Below are positions 34,076 to 42,434 of a stretch of DNA of 64,000 nt, in pieces. Each line of letters opens with the position of its first letter. Position 1 is the stretch's first letter. The position numbers and the translations under genes are program-made. Source of the stretch: Nocardioides sp. L-11A (GTDB lineage Bacteria > Actinomycetota > Actinomycetes > Propionibacteriales > Nocardioidaceae); NCBI GenBank assembly GCA_029961745.1, contig CP124680.1, forward strand, positions 4,464,001 to 4,528,000, given 5' to 3'. The notes beneath the pieces are model-generated. The model was given only the letters and a program-made list of their open reading frames with translations. It ran no database searches and was not told the origin of the DNA.

Positions 34076-35389
34076 TCAGGGGTACAGGCCGCGCCGCCGG
34101 TGCGCCTGGGCGACCGACTCGACCGCCAGGCAGGTCGCGGCGGACCGAAGCGAGAGGTCGCGCTCGGCGGCGTAGTGCCGGACCCGCTCCCACGCCCCGA
34201 GCATCCGCTCGCGCAGCCGCGCCTCGACGTCGTCCTCGCTCCACCAGTAGGCCTGGTTGGCCTGCACCCACTCGAAGTACGACACGACGACGCCACCGGC
34301 GTTGGCGAGGATGTCCGGCACGACGAGCTGCCCGTTGTCCTCCAGGATCCGGTCGGCCTCAGGCGTCGTGGGCCCGTTGGCGCCCTCCACGATCACGGCC
34401 GCGCGCACCCGGGCCGCGTTGTCGGCGCGGATCACGCACTCCACGGCGGCCGGCACCAGCAGCTCGACGTCCTCCTCGACGAGCAGGTCGCCGTCGAGCG
34501 GCTCGGCGCCCGGGAACCCGACCACCGTCCCGGTCCGGTCGACATGGTCCTCGAGCGCCGCGACGTCGAGGCCGCCGGTCGCCCGGATGCCGCCGTACTG
34601 GTCGGACACGGCGGTGACGGCGACGCCGGCCTCGGCCAGGAAGCGCGCCGCGCTGCGACCGACCTTGCCGAAGCCCTGCACGGCGGCACGGGAGGCCGCC
34701 GCGGCCAGACCCCGCTCGGCGAGGGCGGCGAGGGCCACGTGCACCACGCCGCGCGAGGTCGCGGTCGCCCGGCCGAGGGAGCCGCCCAGCGAGATCGGCT
34801 TGCCGGTCACGACGCCCAGCACCGTGTGGCCGGAGCTGACCGAGTAGGAGTCCATGATCCAGGCCATGGTCTGCTCGTCGGTCCCGACGTCGGGGGCCGG
34901 GATGTCCTGCTCCGGGCCGATGATCGGCATGATCTCGCTGGTGTAGCGCCGGGTGACCCGCTCCAGCTCGCCGGCCGAGTAGCGGCGCGGGTCGATCCGC
35001 ACCCCGCCCTTCGCGCCGCCGTAGGGCACGTCGAGCAGGGCGCACTTCCACGTCATCCACATCGCCAGCGCCCGGACCTCGTCGAGGTCCACCTCGGGGC
35101 TGAAGCGCAGGCCGCCCTTGGCGGGTCCGCGGGAGAAGTTGTGCTGCACGCGGTGCCCGGTGAGCACCTCCACGGTGCCGTCGTCGCGGCGCAGCGGGAC
35201 GCTCACGGTGATCTCGCGCCGCGCCGTCGCGAGCATGTCGTACATGTGCTCCTCGTAGCCGAGGACGTCGATCGCCGCGCGCAGCCGGCTGTGGGCGTCG
35301 GCGAGCGGGTCGGCCGCCTCCGACACCGCCTCCGACACCGCCTCCGACACCGGTTCCAGCACCGTCGCGCCGGCGCTGACCGCGGTCAT
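34076..35389 (-). CDS. Glutamate dehydrogenase (Glu/Leu/Phe/Val dehydrogenase family)
   Basis: Oxidoreductase interconverting glutamate and 2-oxoglutarate plus ammonium, 437 residues. Substrate lysines sit in GPAKGGLRF and the catalytic LDVPYGGAKGG; the Rossmann motif is VQGFGKVGRSAARFLAEAG. Residues about 14-25 are VSEA x3, encoded by an exact 12-bp repeat (GCCTCCGACACC at 35316-35351), and this tail varies freely. It overlaps the C-N hydrolase gene by ATGA, so it belongs to the operon from 37267. It probably assimilates ammonium released by the island; cofactor preference is not clear. Confidence 0.93.
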   Translation of the reverse strand: MTAVSAGATVLEPVSEAVSEAVSEAADPLADAHSRLRAAIDVLGYEEHMYDMLATARREITVSVPLRRDDGTVEVLTGHRVQHNFSRGPAKGGLRFSPEVDLDEVRALAMWMTWKCALLDVPYGGAKGGVRIDPRRYSAGELERVTRRYTSEIMPIIGPEQDIPAPDVGTDEQTMAWIMDSYSVSSGHTVLGVVTGKPISLGGSLGRATATSRGVVHVALAALAERGLAAAASRAAVQGFGKVGRSAARFLAEAGVAVTAVSDQYGGIRATGGLDVAALEDHVDRTGTVVGFPGAEPLDGDLLVEEDVELLVPAAVECVIRADNAARVRAAVIVEGANGPTTPEADRILEDNGQLVVPDILANAGGVVVSYFEWVQANQAYWWSEDDVEARLRERMLGAWERVRHYAAERDLSLRSAATCLAVESVAQAHRRRGLYP

Positions 35390-36228
35390 GGCAGCGCCGT
35401 CGGCACGGTCTGGGCGGCGCTGACCCGGCCGTAGAGCTCGGGGCGACGGTCGCGGAGGAAGGGCCGGCGCCGGCGGATCTCGTCGACCTGTGCCAGGTCG
35501 ACCTCGGCGAGGGCCAGGCCGTCGGCGTCGTCGGGGGCGGTCGCGAGGACCTCGCCGTTGGGTCCGTAGACGGCGGAGAGGCCGAAGTACTCCTTCGTGC
35601 CCTCGACGCCGTGCCGGTTGGCGCAGACGACGAACATCGAGTTGAAGACCGCGTGGGCACGCAGCTCCAACTGGAAGACCTCCTTCATCGGCGCACTGGC
35701 CGAGGCGACCGGCACGCAGAGCACCGAGCCGCCGTCGAGCGCGACGGTCCGGCTCAGCTCGGGGAAGTGCCGCTCGTAGCAGATCACCGTCCCGACCCGG
35801 GTCTCGCCGGTGTCGACGACCTCGGGCGGGGTCTCGCCGGGCCGGAAGTAGAACTTCTCGGGGAAGCCGTTGGAGAACGGCAGGTGCGACTTGCGGTACA
35901 CCGAGCGCAGCTCCCCGCCGACGTACGTGCAGGCGGTGTTGTGGTAGACGCCGGGGACCGCGCTGGCCTCGAAGACCGACGACACCACGGTGATCCCGTG
36001 CCGTCGCGAGGCCGCCTCGGCCATCGTGTTCGACGGTCCGTCGAGCGCCTCGGCGTGCACGAAGTAGTCCGGGTCGGGCTCGGGCTGCACGAACGGCACC
36101 GCGAACATCTCCGGCAGGAGGACGATCCGGGCGCCCTGGGTGGCGGCGTCGTCCACCAGGGCCTGCGCCCGGCTGATGGTCTCCGACCGGTCGGCGCCGG
36201 CCTTGAGCTGGACTGCGGCGAGCTTCAT
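35386..36228 (-). CDS. Nitrilase-superfamily C-N hydrolase (N-carbamoyl/ureido amidohydrolase type)
   Basis: A 280-residue amidase of the beta-ureidopropionase/N-carbamoylputrescine amidase branch. The catalytic triad is visible: Glu in LLPEMFAVPFVQ, Lys in VYRKSHLPFS and Cys in VICYERHFPELSR. No signal peptide. The ATG at 36228 (MKLAAVQLKAG) has GGGAGAA upstream; upstream codons lack similarity. It lies between an LLM oxidoreductase and glutamate dehydrogenase in one operon, as if releasing ammonium (and perhaps CO2). A second paralogue is at 47639-48541. Confidence 0.9.
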   Translation of the reverse strand: MKLAAVQLKAGADRSETISRAQALVDDAATQGARIVLLPEMFAVPFVQPEPDPDYFVHAEALDGPSNTMAEAASRRHGITVVSSVFEASAVPGVYHNTACTYVGGELRSVYRKSHLPFSNGFPEKFYFRPGETPPEVVDTGETRVGTVICYERHFPELSRTVALDGGSVLCVPVASASAPMKEVFQLELRAHAVFNSMFVVCANRHGVEGTKEYFGLSAVYGPNGEVLATAPDDADGLALAEVDLAQVDEIRRRRPFLRDRRPELYGRVSAAQTVPTALP

Positions 36229-36256
36229 CGCGAGTTCTCCCGTCGAGGTCGAGGCG

Positions 36257-37267
36257 TCAGGCCCGCGCGGCCTGGGCGAGGCGGGTGAGCGTGCGCTCCT
36301 TGTCACCCAGGGTGGAGATGATCGGGCAGCGCACACCCGCTTCGTGGTAGGAGACGAGCTTCTCGAAGGCCTGGTCGGTGGTGCCGCACGCGGTGACGTT
36401 CTGCACCAGCTCGTTGGGGACGAGCTGCATCGCCTTCTTGATCTGCTCGGGGGTCGCCGGCCAGCCGGCGATCTCCTGGAGCCGGTCGACGAGCTCCCGC
36501 TCGACGCCGCAGTGCTCGGCGATGTGCGGCTGCTGGCACAGGTAGAGCGTCAGGAAGGCCTTGCAGGCGTCGATCGCCTCCTGGGGGTCGTCGTCGTTGA
36601 CGCTGCAGGACACGATCTGGGTGAGGTCGATGGAGGTGCGGCCGTCGGTCCGCTTGGCGAGGCCGCGGTCGATCGCGGCCAGTGCGCCCTCCATGTACGA
36701 CGGCGGCAGCAGGAAGTCCATGTGGACGCCGTCGCTGATCTCGCCGGCGAGCTCCAGCATCTTCGGCCCGACCGCCCCGATGTAGATCGGGATGTCGACC
36801 GGCTTGTTCTCGCGATACATGGAGTCGAAGCGGACGCCGCGCATCTGGACGAACTCGCCCTCGAACTCGACGTTCTCGTTGCGGAAGAGCGCCTGGCACA
36901 CGCCGATGTACTCGCGCATGGCCTTGATCGGCTTGGAGATCGGCTGGCCGACCTTGGTCGCCAGCGGCTCCCACCAGGCGCCGATGCCCAGGATGGCGCG
37001 CCCGGGGGCGACCTCGTCGAGGGTCTTGAAGGTGACCGCCATCAGCGCCGCGTTGCGGCTCTTGTTGTTGAGGACGCCGGTGCCGATCTTCACGTTCTCG
37101 GTCCGGCTGGCGATGATCGCCGCGGGCACGATCCCGTCGCGGGACAGCCGCCCCTCGGCGACCCACACCGACTCGAAGCCGTTCTCGTCGGCGACCTGGG
37201 CCTGCCAGTAGGTCTGCTCGAGGCTGAGCCGCTCACCGACGTGGATTCCCAGGGGCAGCGATGTCAT
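36257..37267 (-). CDS. LLM class oxidoreductase, F420-dependent Mer-like
   Basis: A 336-residue TIM-barrel enzyme of the luciferase-like family. GIHVGERLSLEQTYWQAQVADENGF, ENVKIGTGVLNNKSRN, and GRAILGIGAWWEPLA resemble F420-dependent methylenetetrahydromethanopterin reductases rather than FMN monooxygenases, but cofactor use cannot be settled by eye. The start at 37267 follows AGGAG; an ATG... frame five codons upstream is weaker. First gene of an operon with the C-N hydrolase and glutamate dehydrogenase, driven by the operator-bearing promoter at 37283-37338. Confidence 0.88.
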   Translation of the reverse strand: MTSLPLGIHVGERLSLEQTYWQAQVADENGFESVWVAEGRLSRDGIVPAAIIASRTENVKIGTGVLNNKSRNAALMAVTFKTLDEVAPGRAILGIGAWWEPLATKVGQPISKPIKAMREYIGVCQALFRNENVEFEGEFVQMRGVRFDSMYRENKPVDIPIYIGAVGPKMLELAGEISDGVHMDFLLPPSYMEGALAAIDRGLAKRTDGRTSIDLTQIVSCSVNDDDPQEAIDACKAFLTLYLCQQPHIAEHCGVERELVDRLQEIAGWPATPEQIKKAMQLVPNELVQNVTACGTTDQAFEKLVSYHEAGVRCPIISTLGDKERTLTRLAQAARA

Positions 37268-37282
37268 GGTCACTCCTCTCAC

Positions 37283-37338
37283 GGTTCATTAGTTGAACCA
37301 TTGGTTCGTAATATGGTGGCGCCGGCGCGATCTGTCAA
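37283..37338 (-). promoter_or_regulatory. Island promoter 1 with three-half-site operator
   Basis: -35 TTGACA (37338-37333), then CATATT 17 bp downstream as a -10. The operator, read on the plus strand, is GGTTCA-TTAGT-TGAACC-ATT-GGTTCG at 37283-37308. It covers the start-site region, as expected for a repressor. The same 6-5-6-3-6 layout recurs at five other promoters of the island. Confidence 0.8.
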
Positions 37339-37359
37339 CACCCTCGCCGATGGCGAGCC

Positions 37360-38979
37360 TCAGCCGAGGTCGGCCAGGTCGAGGTCGGGGTCGCAGCGGA
37401 CGTCGAGCAGGAGCGGGCCGGCGCCGTCCGAGCCGAGGCTCGCGAGCTGGACGGCGACGCCGTCGAGATCACCGGCGGTGCGCACGGTCGCCGCCCGGGC
37501 GCCGAGCGCACGAGCGACCTCGGCGAAGTCCGGCCAGACGCACCGCGCCGGCGCCGGATCGTCCCCGTCGAGGCGCAGGTGCCGGTACTCCATGCCGTAG
37601 GCCCCGTCGTTGCAGACGACGACCAGCAGCGGGAGGCCGAGCCGGACCGCCGTGGCCAGCTCGACCAGGTTCATCACGCCGCCGCCGTCGCCGACGACCG
37701 CCACGGTCGGGCGTCCCGAGCCGGCGGCCGCGCCGAGGGCGGTGCCGAGCCCCAGGCCGATCGAGGCGAAGTTGCACGTGTGTGCGAAGTCCGCGGGGCT
37801 GCGCACCGAGAGCAGCCGCCACGGCGCGTAGACGAAGCGCCCGGTGTCGGTCACCACGACCCGGTCCGCCGGCAGCACGCGGTCCAGCAGACGCATCACC
37901 GTGCGCGGGTCGATCGTGTCCGCGCCGTCCGCATCCTCCGCGCCGGCGACCGGACGGGCGGCCTCGGCGGCGAGGAGCTCGGCGAGGTCGCCGCGGTGCG
38001 CCGTGGCGGGCTCCTGCCCCGCCGCGACGAGCTGCTCGCGCATCGAGGCCGCCGTCCGGCGTACGTCGGCCACCAGCCCGACCTCGGCCGCGGCACGGAT
38101 CCGCGCCGGGTCCCGATCCACCTGGATCACCGCCCGGCCCGCCAGCAGCGCGCCGTCGACCGAGGTGTAGCGGTTCAGGCCGGCGCCCAGCACCAGCAGG
38201 CAGTCCGCGCCCTGGACCGTCTCCAGGGCGACCTCGGAGGCCAGGGTGCCGAGCACACCGAGGTCGAGCGGCTCCCCCGCGAACAGGCCCTTGCCGAGCA
38301 GCGTCGTACCGAGGGGGGCGCCGACGGCGCGGGCCAGGGCCACGATCTCGTCCCGCGCGTCGAGCGCGCCCCGCCCGGCGAGGATCACCGGGCGCCGGGC
38401 GGCGGCCAGGATGCCGAGCGCCCGGTCGAGCTCGTCCTCGTCCGGCAGACCGGGCCACGCCGGCGGCGCGGGGCGCAGGGGCGGACCGTCGGCGACCTCG
38501 ACCCGCTGCAGGGGCACCGGCAGGTCGAGGACGACGGGTCGGCACTCCGCCTGCGCGCGCCGGACGGCCCGCGCGACATCCGTCGCGGTGTCCGCCGCGG
38601 CGCCCACCCGGACGTATCCGGCGCCCGCCAGTCCGGCCAGTCCGCGCAGGTCGAAGCGCTGCAGGTGGTCGGCACGCGGCGGGGTGTCGCCGGTCAGCAG
38701 CAGCAACGGCGTCCGGGCCCGGACCGCCTCGGTCAGCGCGGTGAGCGCGTTGGTCGCACCGGGACCGTGGGTGACCGAGGCGACGCCGAGGCGCCGTCCC
38801 ACACGGGCGTAGCCGTCGGCCATGCTGACCGCGGCGCCCTCGGTGGTCGCGGCGACCACCGTGCCGCCGATCGCGCCGAAGTCGATGAGCGGGCGCATGT
38901 TGCCCTCACCCATCAGACCGAAGATCGTCTCGACGCCGAGCTCCCGCAGTGCCGTGGCAGCCCGCCGGTGCGCCCGCAC
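37360..38979 (-). CDS. Thiamine diphosphate-dependent enzyme (acetolactate synthase-like)
   Basis: A 539-residue ThDP enzyme. The N-terminal PYR domain has the activating glutamate in ATTEGAAVSMADGYAR (about residue 47), the central domain follows, and the C-terminal PP domain has the Mg/ThDP motif VVGDGGGVMNLVELATA...CNDGAYG. It is not a typical biosynthetic IlvB (no ilvN or regulatory subunit near); it may be a 2-oxoacid decarboxylase or carboligase. GTG at 38979 follows GGGGA; the long extension upstream is a shadow of the Ccr gene. Last gene of the operon from 42200. Confidence 0.87.
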   Translation of the reverse strand: MRAHRRAATALRELGVETIFGLMGEGNMRPLIDFGAIGGTVVAATTEGAAVSMADGYARVGRRLGVASVTHGPGATNALTALTEAVRARTPLLLLTGDTPPRADHLQRFDLRGLAGLAGAGYVRVGAAADTATDVARAVRRAQAECRPVVLDLPVPLQRVEVADGPPLRPAPPAWPGLPDEDELDRALGILAAARRPVILAGRGALDARDEIVALARAVGAPLGTTLLGKGLFAGEPLDLGVLGTLASEVALETVQGADCLLVLGAGLNRYTSVDGALLAGRAVIQVDRDPARIRAAAEVGLVADVRRTAASMREQLVAAGQEPATAHRGDLAELLAAEAARPVAGAEDADGADTIDPRTVMRLLDRVLPADRVVVTDTGRFVYAPWRLLSVRSPADFAHTCNFASIGLGLGTALGAAAGSGRPTVAVVGDGGGVMNLVELATAVRLGLPLLVVVCNDGAYGMEYRHLRLDGDDPAPARCVWPDFAEVARALGARAATVRTAGDLDGVAVQLASLGSDGAGPLLLDVRCDPDLDLADLG

Positions 38980-38981
38980 GC

Positions 38982-40241
38982 TCAGTCCCCGGTCGCGCCG
39001 ACCAGCGCCACGACGTTGCCGAAGACCTGCTCCCCACGGCCCATCTCGGCGTGCGCCCGGGGCAGGTCGGCGAAGGAGACGGTGCGCCCCAGACAGGGAT
39101 CGAGCTTCCCCGCGACCATCAGGTCGTTGTACGCGATCGCCTGGGCGTCGTTGGTGCCGTGGCTGCCCTGGAAGCGCTTCTGCCGGGTCCAGTGGTAGCG
39201 CAGGTCGACCATGGCGTCGAAGCCCGTGGTCCCCGCGCAGATGACGACCATGCCACCGGGCTCGCAGACCATGATGCTGGTCGGCACCGTGGCCGCCCCA
39301 GGGTGCTCGAAGACGATCGCGGGGTCCTTGCGCTCCCCCACGATGTCCCAGATCCGCTTGCCGAAGGCACGCGCCTGGCCGAGCCACTCCTTCTGGCCGG
39401 CGACGTCGTCGACGCGCGGCGGGATGCCCCAGTGGGTGAACTCGGAGCGGTTGACGTACCCGACCGCGCCGCGCTCCATGACATAGGCACCGCGCTCGTC
39501 GTCGGACACGACGGCGACCGGCCGGGCCCCGGCGAGCGCGGCCAGCTGCACGGCCTGGGTGCCGAGACCTCCCGAGCCGCCCCAGACCAGCACGACGTCG
39601 TCGGGCTGCACCTGGTTGCCGGCGAACCCGTGCAGCATCCGGTACGCCGTGGTGCCCACCAGGGTCGGTGCCGCCGCCTCGGCCCAGGACAGGTGCGGGG
39701 CCTTGGGCAGCACCTGGTGCGCCTGGACGCGGGTGAACTGCGCGAACGAGCCGAAGTTGGTGTCGTAGCCCCAGATCCGCGCCGACGGCGCGACCATCGG
39801 GTCCTTGCCGGCGAGCACCCACGGGTCCGCGGGATCCCAGTGGCCCGGGTGGACGATCACCTCCTCGCCGACCGCGATGTCGCGGACCGCCTCCCCGACG
39901 GCGTACACGATGCCGGAGGCGTCCGAGCCGCCGATGTGGAAGTCGTAGGGCTCACCGGCGCGCTGGCGCAGACCGATCACGTCGACGGGGTAGCCGCGCG
40001 CGGCCCACACGTTGTTGTAGTTGACGCCAGCGGCCATGACCGCGACCAGCACCTCGTCAGGGCCCAGCGGCGGGACCTCGATGCCGGTCTCGACGCGGAA
40101 CGCCTGCTCGGGGTCGCCGTAGCGGTCCTGGCGCACCACGAGGGCGGTCATCGTCCGCGGCACCTCCCCGACCGGCGGGAGCTGACCCAGGTCGTAGGTG
40201 ACGTCGGTGGTGGCGACGCTGGTGCGGTCGTTGTGACCCAC
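38982..40241 (-). CDS. Crotonyl-CoA carboxylase/reductase-like MDR oxidoreductase
   Basis: A 419-residue zinc-independent medium-chain dehydrogenase. Family blocks are AAGVNYNNVWAARG, HIGGSDASGIVYAVG, VIVHPGHWD, WGYDTNFGSFAQFT, nucleotide motif VWGGSGGLGTQAVQLA and IVFEHPG. These place it with crotonyl-CoA carboxylase/reductases and acrylyl-CoA reductases; whether it carboxylates is open. It overlaps no neighbour but ends two bases before the ThDP enzyme start. In the island it could reduce an unsaturated acyl-CoA made by the enoyl-CoA hydratase and acyl-CoA synthetase. Confidence 0.88.
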   Translation of the reverse strand: MGHNDRTSVATTDVTYDLGQLPPVGEVPRTMTALVVRQDRYGDPEQAFRVETGIEVPPLGPDEVLVAVMAAGVNYNNVWAARGYPVDVIGLRQRAGEPYDFHIGGSDASGIVYAVGEAVRDIAVGEEVIVHPGHWDPADPWVLAGKDPMVAPSARIWGYDTNFGSFAQFTRVQAHQVLPKAPHLSWAEAAAPTLVGTTAYRMLHGFAGNQVQPDDVVLVWGGSGGLGTQAVQLAALAGARPVAVVSDDERGAYVMERGAVGYVNRSEFTHWGIPPRVDDVAGQKEWLGQARAFGKRIWDIVGERKDPAIVFEHPGAATVPTSIMVCEPGGMVVICAGTTGFDAMVDLRYHWTRQKRFQGSHGTNDAQAIAYNDLMVAGKLDPCLGRTVSFADLPRAHAEMGRGEQVFGNVVALVGATGD

Positions 40242-40272
40242 GATGCTTCCTTCCTGACTCGGGGACCGGCGC

Positions 40273-41631
40273 TCAGGACACGCCGGCGGCGTCCGCGTGC
40301 ACCAGGACGTCGTCGAGGACGTCGAGCGCGAGGTCGATGTCCTCGGCGCCGATCACCAGGGGCGGGGTCAGACGCACCACGTTGTTGTTGGCCGAGAGGT
40401 AGAGGCCACGCTTCTTCGCGGCGGCCACCACGGCCTGCATCGGTGCGCCGGCCTCGCCGACCGGGTTGAACGGCACCAGCGGCTCGCGGGTGACCCGGTC
40501 GCGGACCAGCTCGAGCCCCTGGAACAGGCCGAGCCCGCGCACCTCGCCGATGGAGGGGTGCCGCTCGGCGAGCCGGTGCAGGCCCGCGTTGAGCCGGGCG
40601 CCCATCTCGCGGGCGTTCTCGATGATCCGCTCCTCCCGCATGGCCTCGATCGAGGCGACGCCGCTCGCGCAGGCCAGCGGGTGCCCGGCGTAGGTCAGGC
40701 CGCCCCAGAACTTGTTGTTCATCAGCCAGTCCGAGATGCGCTCGTTGACGGTCATCGCGCCCAACGGCACGTAGCCGGAGTTGAGGCCCTTGGCGGTGAT
40801 CAGGATGTCGGGCGTGACGTCCCAGTGGTCGCAGGCGAACCACTCGCCGGTGCGCCCGAAGCCGGCCATCACCTCGTCGAAGATCAAGATGATGCCGTAC
40901 CGGTCGCACACCTCCCGGATCGACTGGAGGTAGCCGGGCGGCGGCGGCAGGATGCCGTTGGTGCCGGTGACGGTCTCGAGGATCACCGCGGCCACCGTGT
41001 TCGGGTTCTCGTACTGGAGGATCTCCTCCAGGTGCGGCGCTCCCGAGCAGACGGGGCACGGGTCGGGGTGCCCGGCAGGGCAGCGGTAGGTGTACGGGTC
41101 GAACATGCGCACGACCCCCGTGGGGCCCGGCTCGGCGTACCACCGGCGCGGGTCGCCGGTCAGCGCGATCGCGCCGGCCGTCGCGCCGTGGTAGCTGCGG
41201 TAGCGCGCCACGACCTTCTGCCGGCCGGTGACGTGCCGGGCGAGCCGGATCGCGTTCTCGTTGGCCGCCGCGCCGCCGGTGGTGAAGAAGGACATCCTCA
41301 GGTCGCCCGGCGTCACCTCCGCCATCAGCTCGGCGAGCTGCGCGCGGGACTGCTCGGCGTAGTTGGGGCCGATGTAGCACATCTCGGCCGCCTTGGCCCG
41401 GATCGCCTCGACGATCCGGGGGTGCTGGTGGCCGAGGTTCATGTTGACCAGCTGGGACTGGAAGTCCAGGTAGCGGTTGCCCTCGTGGTCCCAGAACCAC
41501 GCACCCTCGCCCCCGGCGATCGGCGTCGCGTTGACGGCGCCCTGGTTGGACCAGGAGTGGATCACGTACGCCTTGTCCGCGGCGCGGATCCGGTCAGCGT
41601 CCCAGGTGGAGGCCACCTCGCTCGTCGTCAT
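40273..41631 (-). CDS. Class III (omega) aminotransferase
   Basis: PLP-dependent transaminase, 452 residues, resembling beta-alanine/taurine/3-aminoisobutyrate:pyruvate aminotransferases. PLP features: FTTGGAAANENAIRLA, the aspartate in LIFDEVMAGFGRTG, and the Schiff-base lysine K281 in TAKGLNSGY. An insert with CPAGHPDPCPVC (C184, C192, C195) is a cysteine cluster seen in some members and may bind metal. Five bases separate it from the upstream PF06684 gene. In the island it would convert an omega-amino acid to a semialdehyde. Confidence 0.92.
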   Translation of the reverse strand: MTTSEVASTWDADRIRAADKAYVIHSWSNQGAVNATPIAGGEGAWFWDHEGNRYLDFQSQLVNMNLGHQHPRIVEAIRAKAAEMCYIGPNYAEQSRAQLAELMAEVTPGDLRMSFFTTGGAAANENAIRLARHVTGRQKVVARYRSYHGATAGAIALTGDPRRWYAEPGPTGVVRMFDPYTYRCPAGHPDPCPVCSGAPHLEEILQYENPNTVAAVILETVTGTNGILPPPPGYLQSIREVCDRYGIILIFDEVMAGFGRTGEWFACDHWDVTPDILITAKGLNSGYVPLGAMTVNERISDWLMNNKFWGGLTYAGHPLACASGVASIEAMREERIIENAREMGARLNAGLHRLAERHPSIGEVRGLGLFQGLELVRDRVTREPLVPFNPVGEAGAPMQAVVAAAKKRGLYLSANNNVVRLTPPLVIGAEDIDLALDVLDDVLVHADAAGVS

Positions 41632-41636
41632 GGCCG

Positions 41637-42200
41637 TCAGCTCGCCGAGGTCTCGGCACCGAAGGTCGCGAGACGGGACAGCGGGCGGCCCGAGCTGGCC
41701 GCGACGCAGCCGACGAGGATCTCGTTCGGCAGCGGAGCACCGGGCACCTGGAGCGTCACCGTCTGGTGGTGCGAGCGCGTCTTGGCGTCGTTCTTGTGCT
41801 TGAGGGGTACGTCGATCGGGTCGCCGGGCAGGCCGACCTTCTCCGCCGCCGGCAGCAGCTCGCTGCCCTCGGCCGCGTTGCGGAAGACGTTGCCGAAGCG
41901 CAGGTTGTGGATCAGCGCCGAGCCGTGCTCCACCTCGCCGCCGATGCCGACGAGCGCGACCTTGCCGAAGGCCTCGACCGGAGCCCCGAGGAGCTCGACG
42001 CAGGCGGGACCGGTGAGCTGTCCGATCTCCTCGGCGATCTCGTCGGCGAGGGTCACCAGGTCCTGGACGTAGCCGGCGCCGTACGGGTTCTCGATCACGA
42101 TCCCTACGAAGGCCAACCGGTGAGCGGGCGAGACGTCCTGCCCGTTCTCCCGCTCGGTCACCTCCAGGTGCCGGACCGTCTTCCGCACCTTCATGGTCAT
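41637..42200 (-). CDS. Amino acid synthesis family protein (PF06684)
   Basis: A 187-residue protein of the AA_synth family, recognisable by HRLAFVGIVIENPYGAGYVQDL, GKVALVGIGGEVEHGSALIH and GDPIDVPLKHKNDAKTRSHHQT. The family is widespread in catabolic clusters but its reaction is, to my knowledge, not established; the name is historical. The conserved HK and SHH residues suggest a catalytic role. First gene of a four-gene operon (PF06684, aminotransferase, Ccr-like, ThDP enzyme) transcribed from the operator-bearing promoter at 42222-42277. Confidence 0.85.
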   Translation of the reverse strand: MTMKVRKTVRHLEVTERENGQDVSPAHRLAFVGIVIENPYGAGYVQDLVTLADEIAEEIGQLTGPACVELLGAPVEAFGKVALVGIGGEVEHGSALIHNLRFGNVFRNAAEGSELLPAAEKVGLPGDPIDVPLKHKNDAKTRSHHQTVTLQVPGAPLPNEILVGCVAASSGRPLSRLATFGAETSAS

Positions 42201-42221
42201 CTCTCCACCTCTCGCGTCACT

Positions 42222-42277
42222 GGTTCGTTAGTTGAACCGTTGGTCCAGATACTGACGACACCGCGAGACCTTGTCAA
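42222..42277 (-). promoter_or_regulatory. Island promoter 2 with three-half-site operator
   Basis: -35 TTGACA (42277-42272) and a CAGTATCT region as -10. The operator, on the plus strand, is GGTTCG-TTAGT-TGAACC-GTT-GGTCCA at 42222-42247. Spacing to the -35 (25 bp) equals that of promoter 1. Confidence 0.8.
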
Positions 42278-42359
42278 GTGACTTCGCGGATACGTGGCGG
42301 TTACCTGCGCGACATCGACCGGCCTCGCCCGCCACCACCGCCACGGCCCCGGGGCAGCA

Positions 42360-42398
42360 CGACAGCGGCCCTGCCGGAAGGCCGGCGGGCCGCTGTCG
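42360..42398 (-). terminator. Hairpin terminator of the IclR gene
   Basis: CGACAGCGGCCC (42360-42371) pairs perfectly with GGGCCGCTGTCG (42387-42398), and CCGG/CCGG adds an inner stem. It begins 37 bases after the IclR stop and insulates the next operon. Confidence 0.8.
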
Positions 42399-42434
42399 GA
42401 TCGGATGGCGCGGGGCGGGCTCAGCCCGCCTCGC

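Noticed and set aside
40273..42200. Ectoine or GABA catabolism as the role of the aminotransferase operon
   Set aside because: No ectoine hydrolase, diaminobutyrate genes or GABA permease are present, and the Ccr-like and PF06684 partners do not fit.
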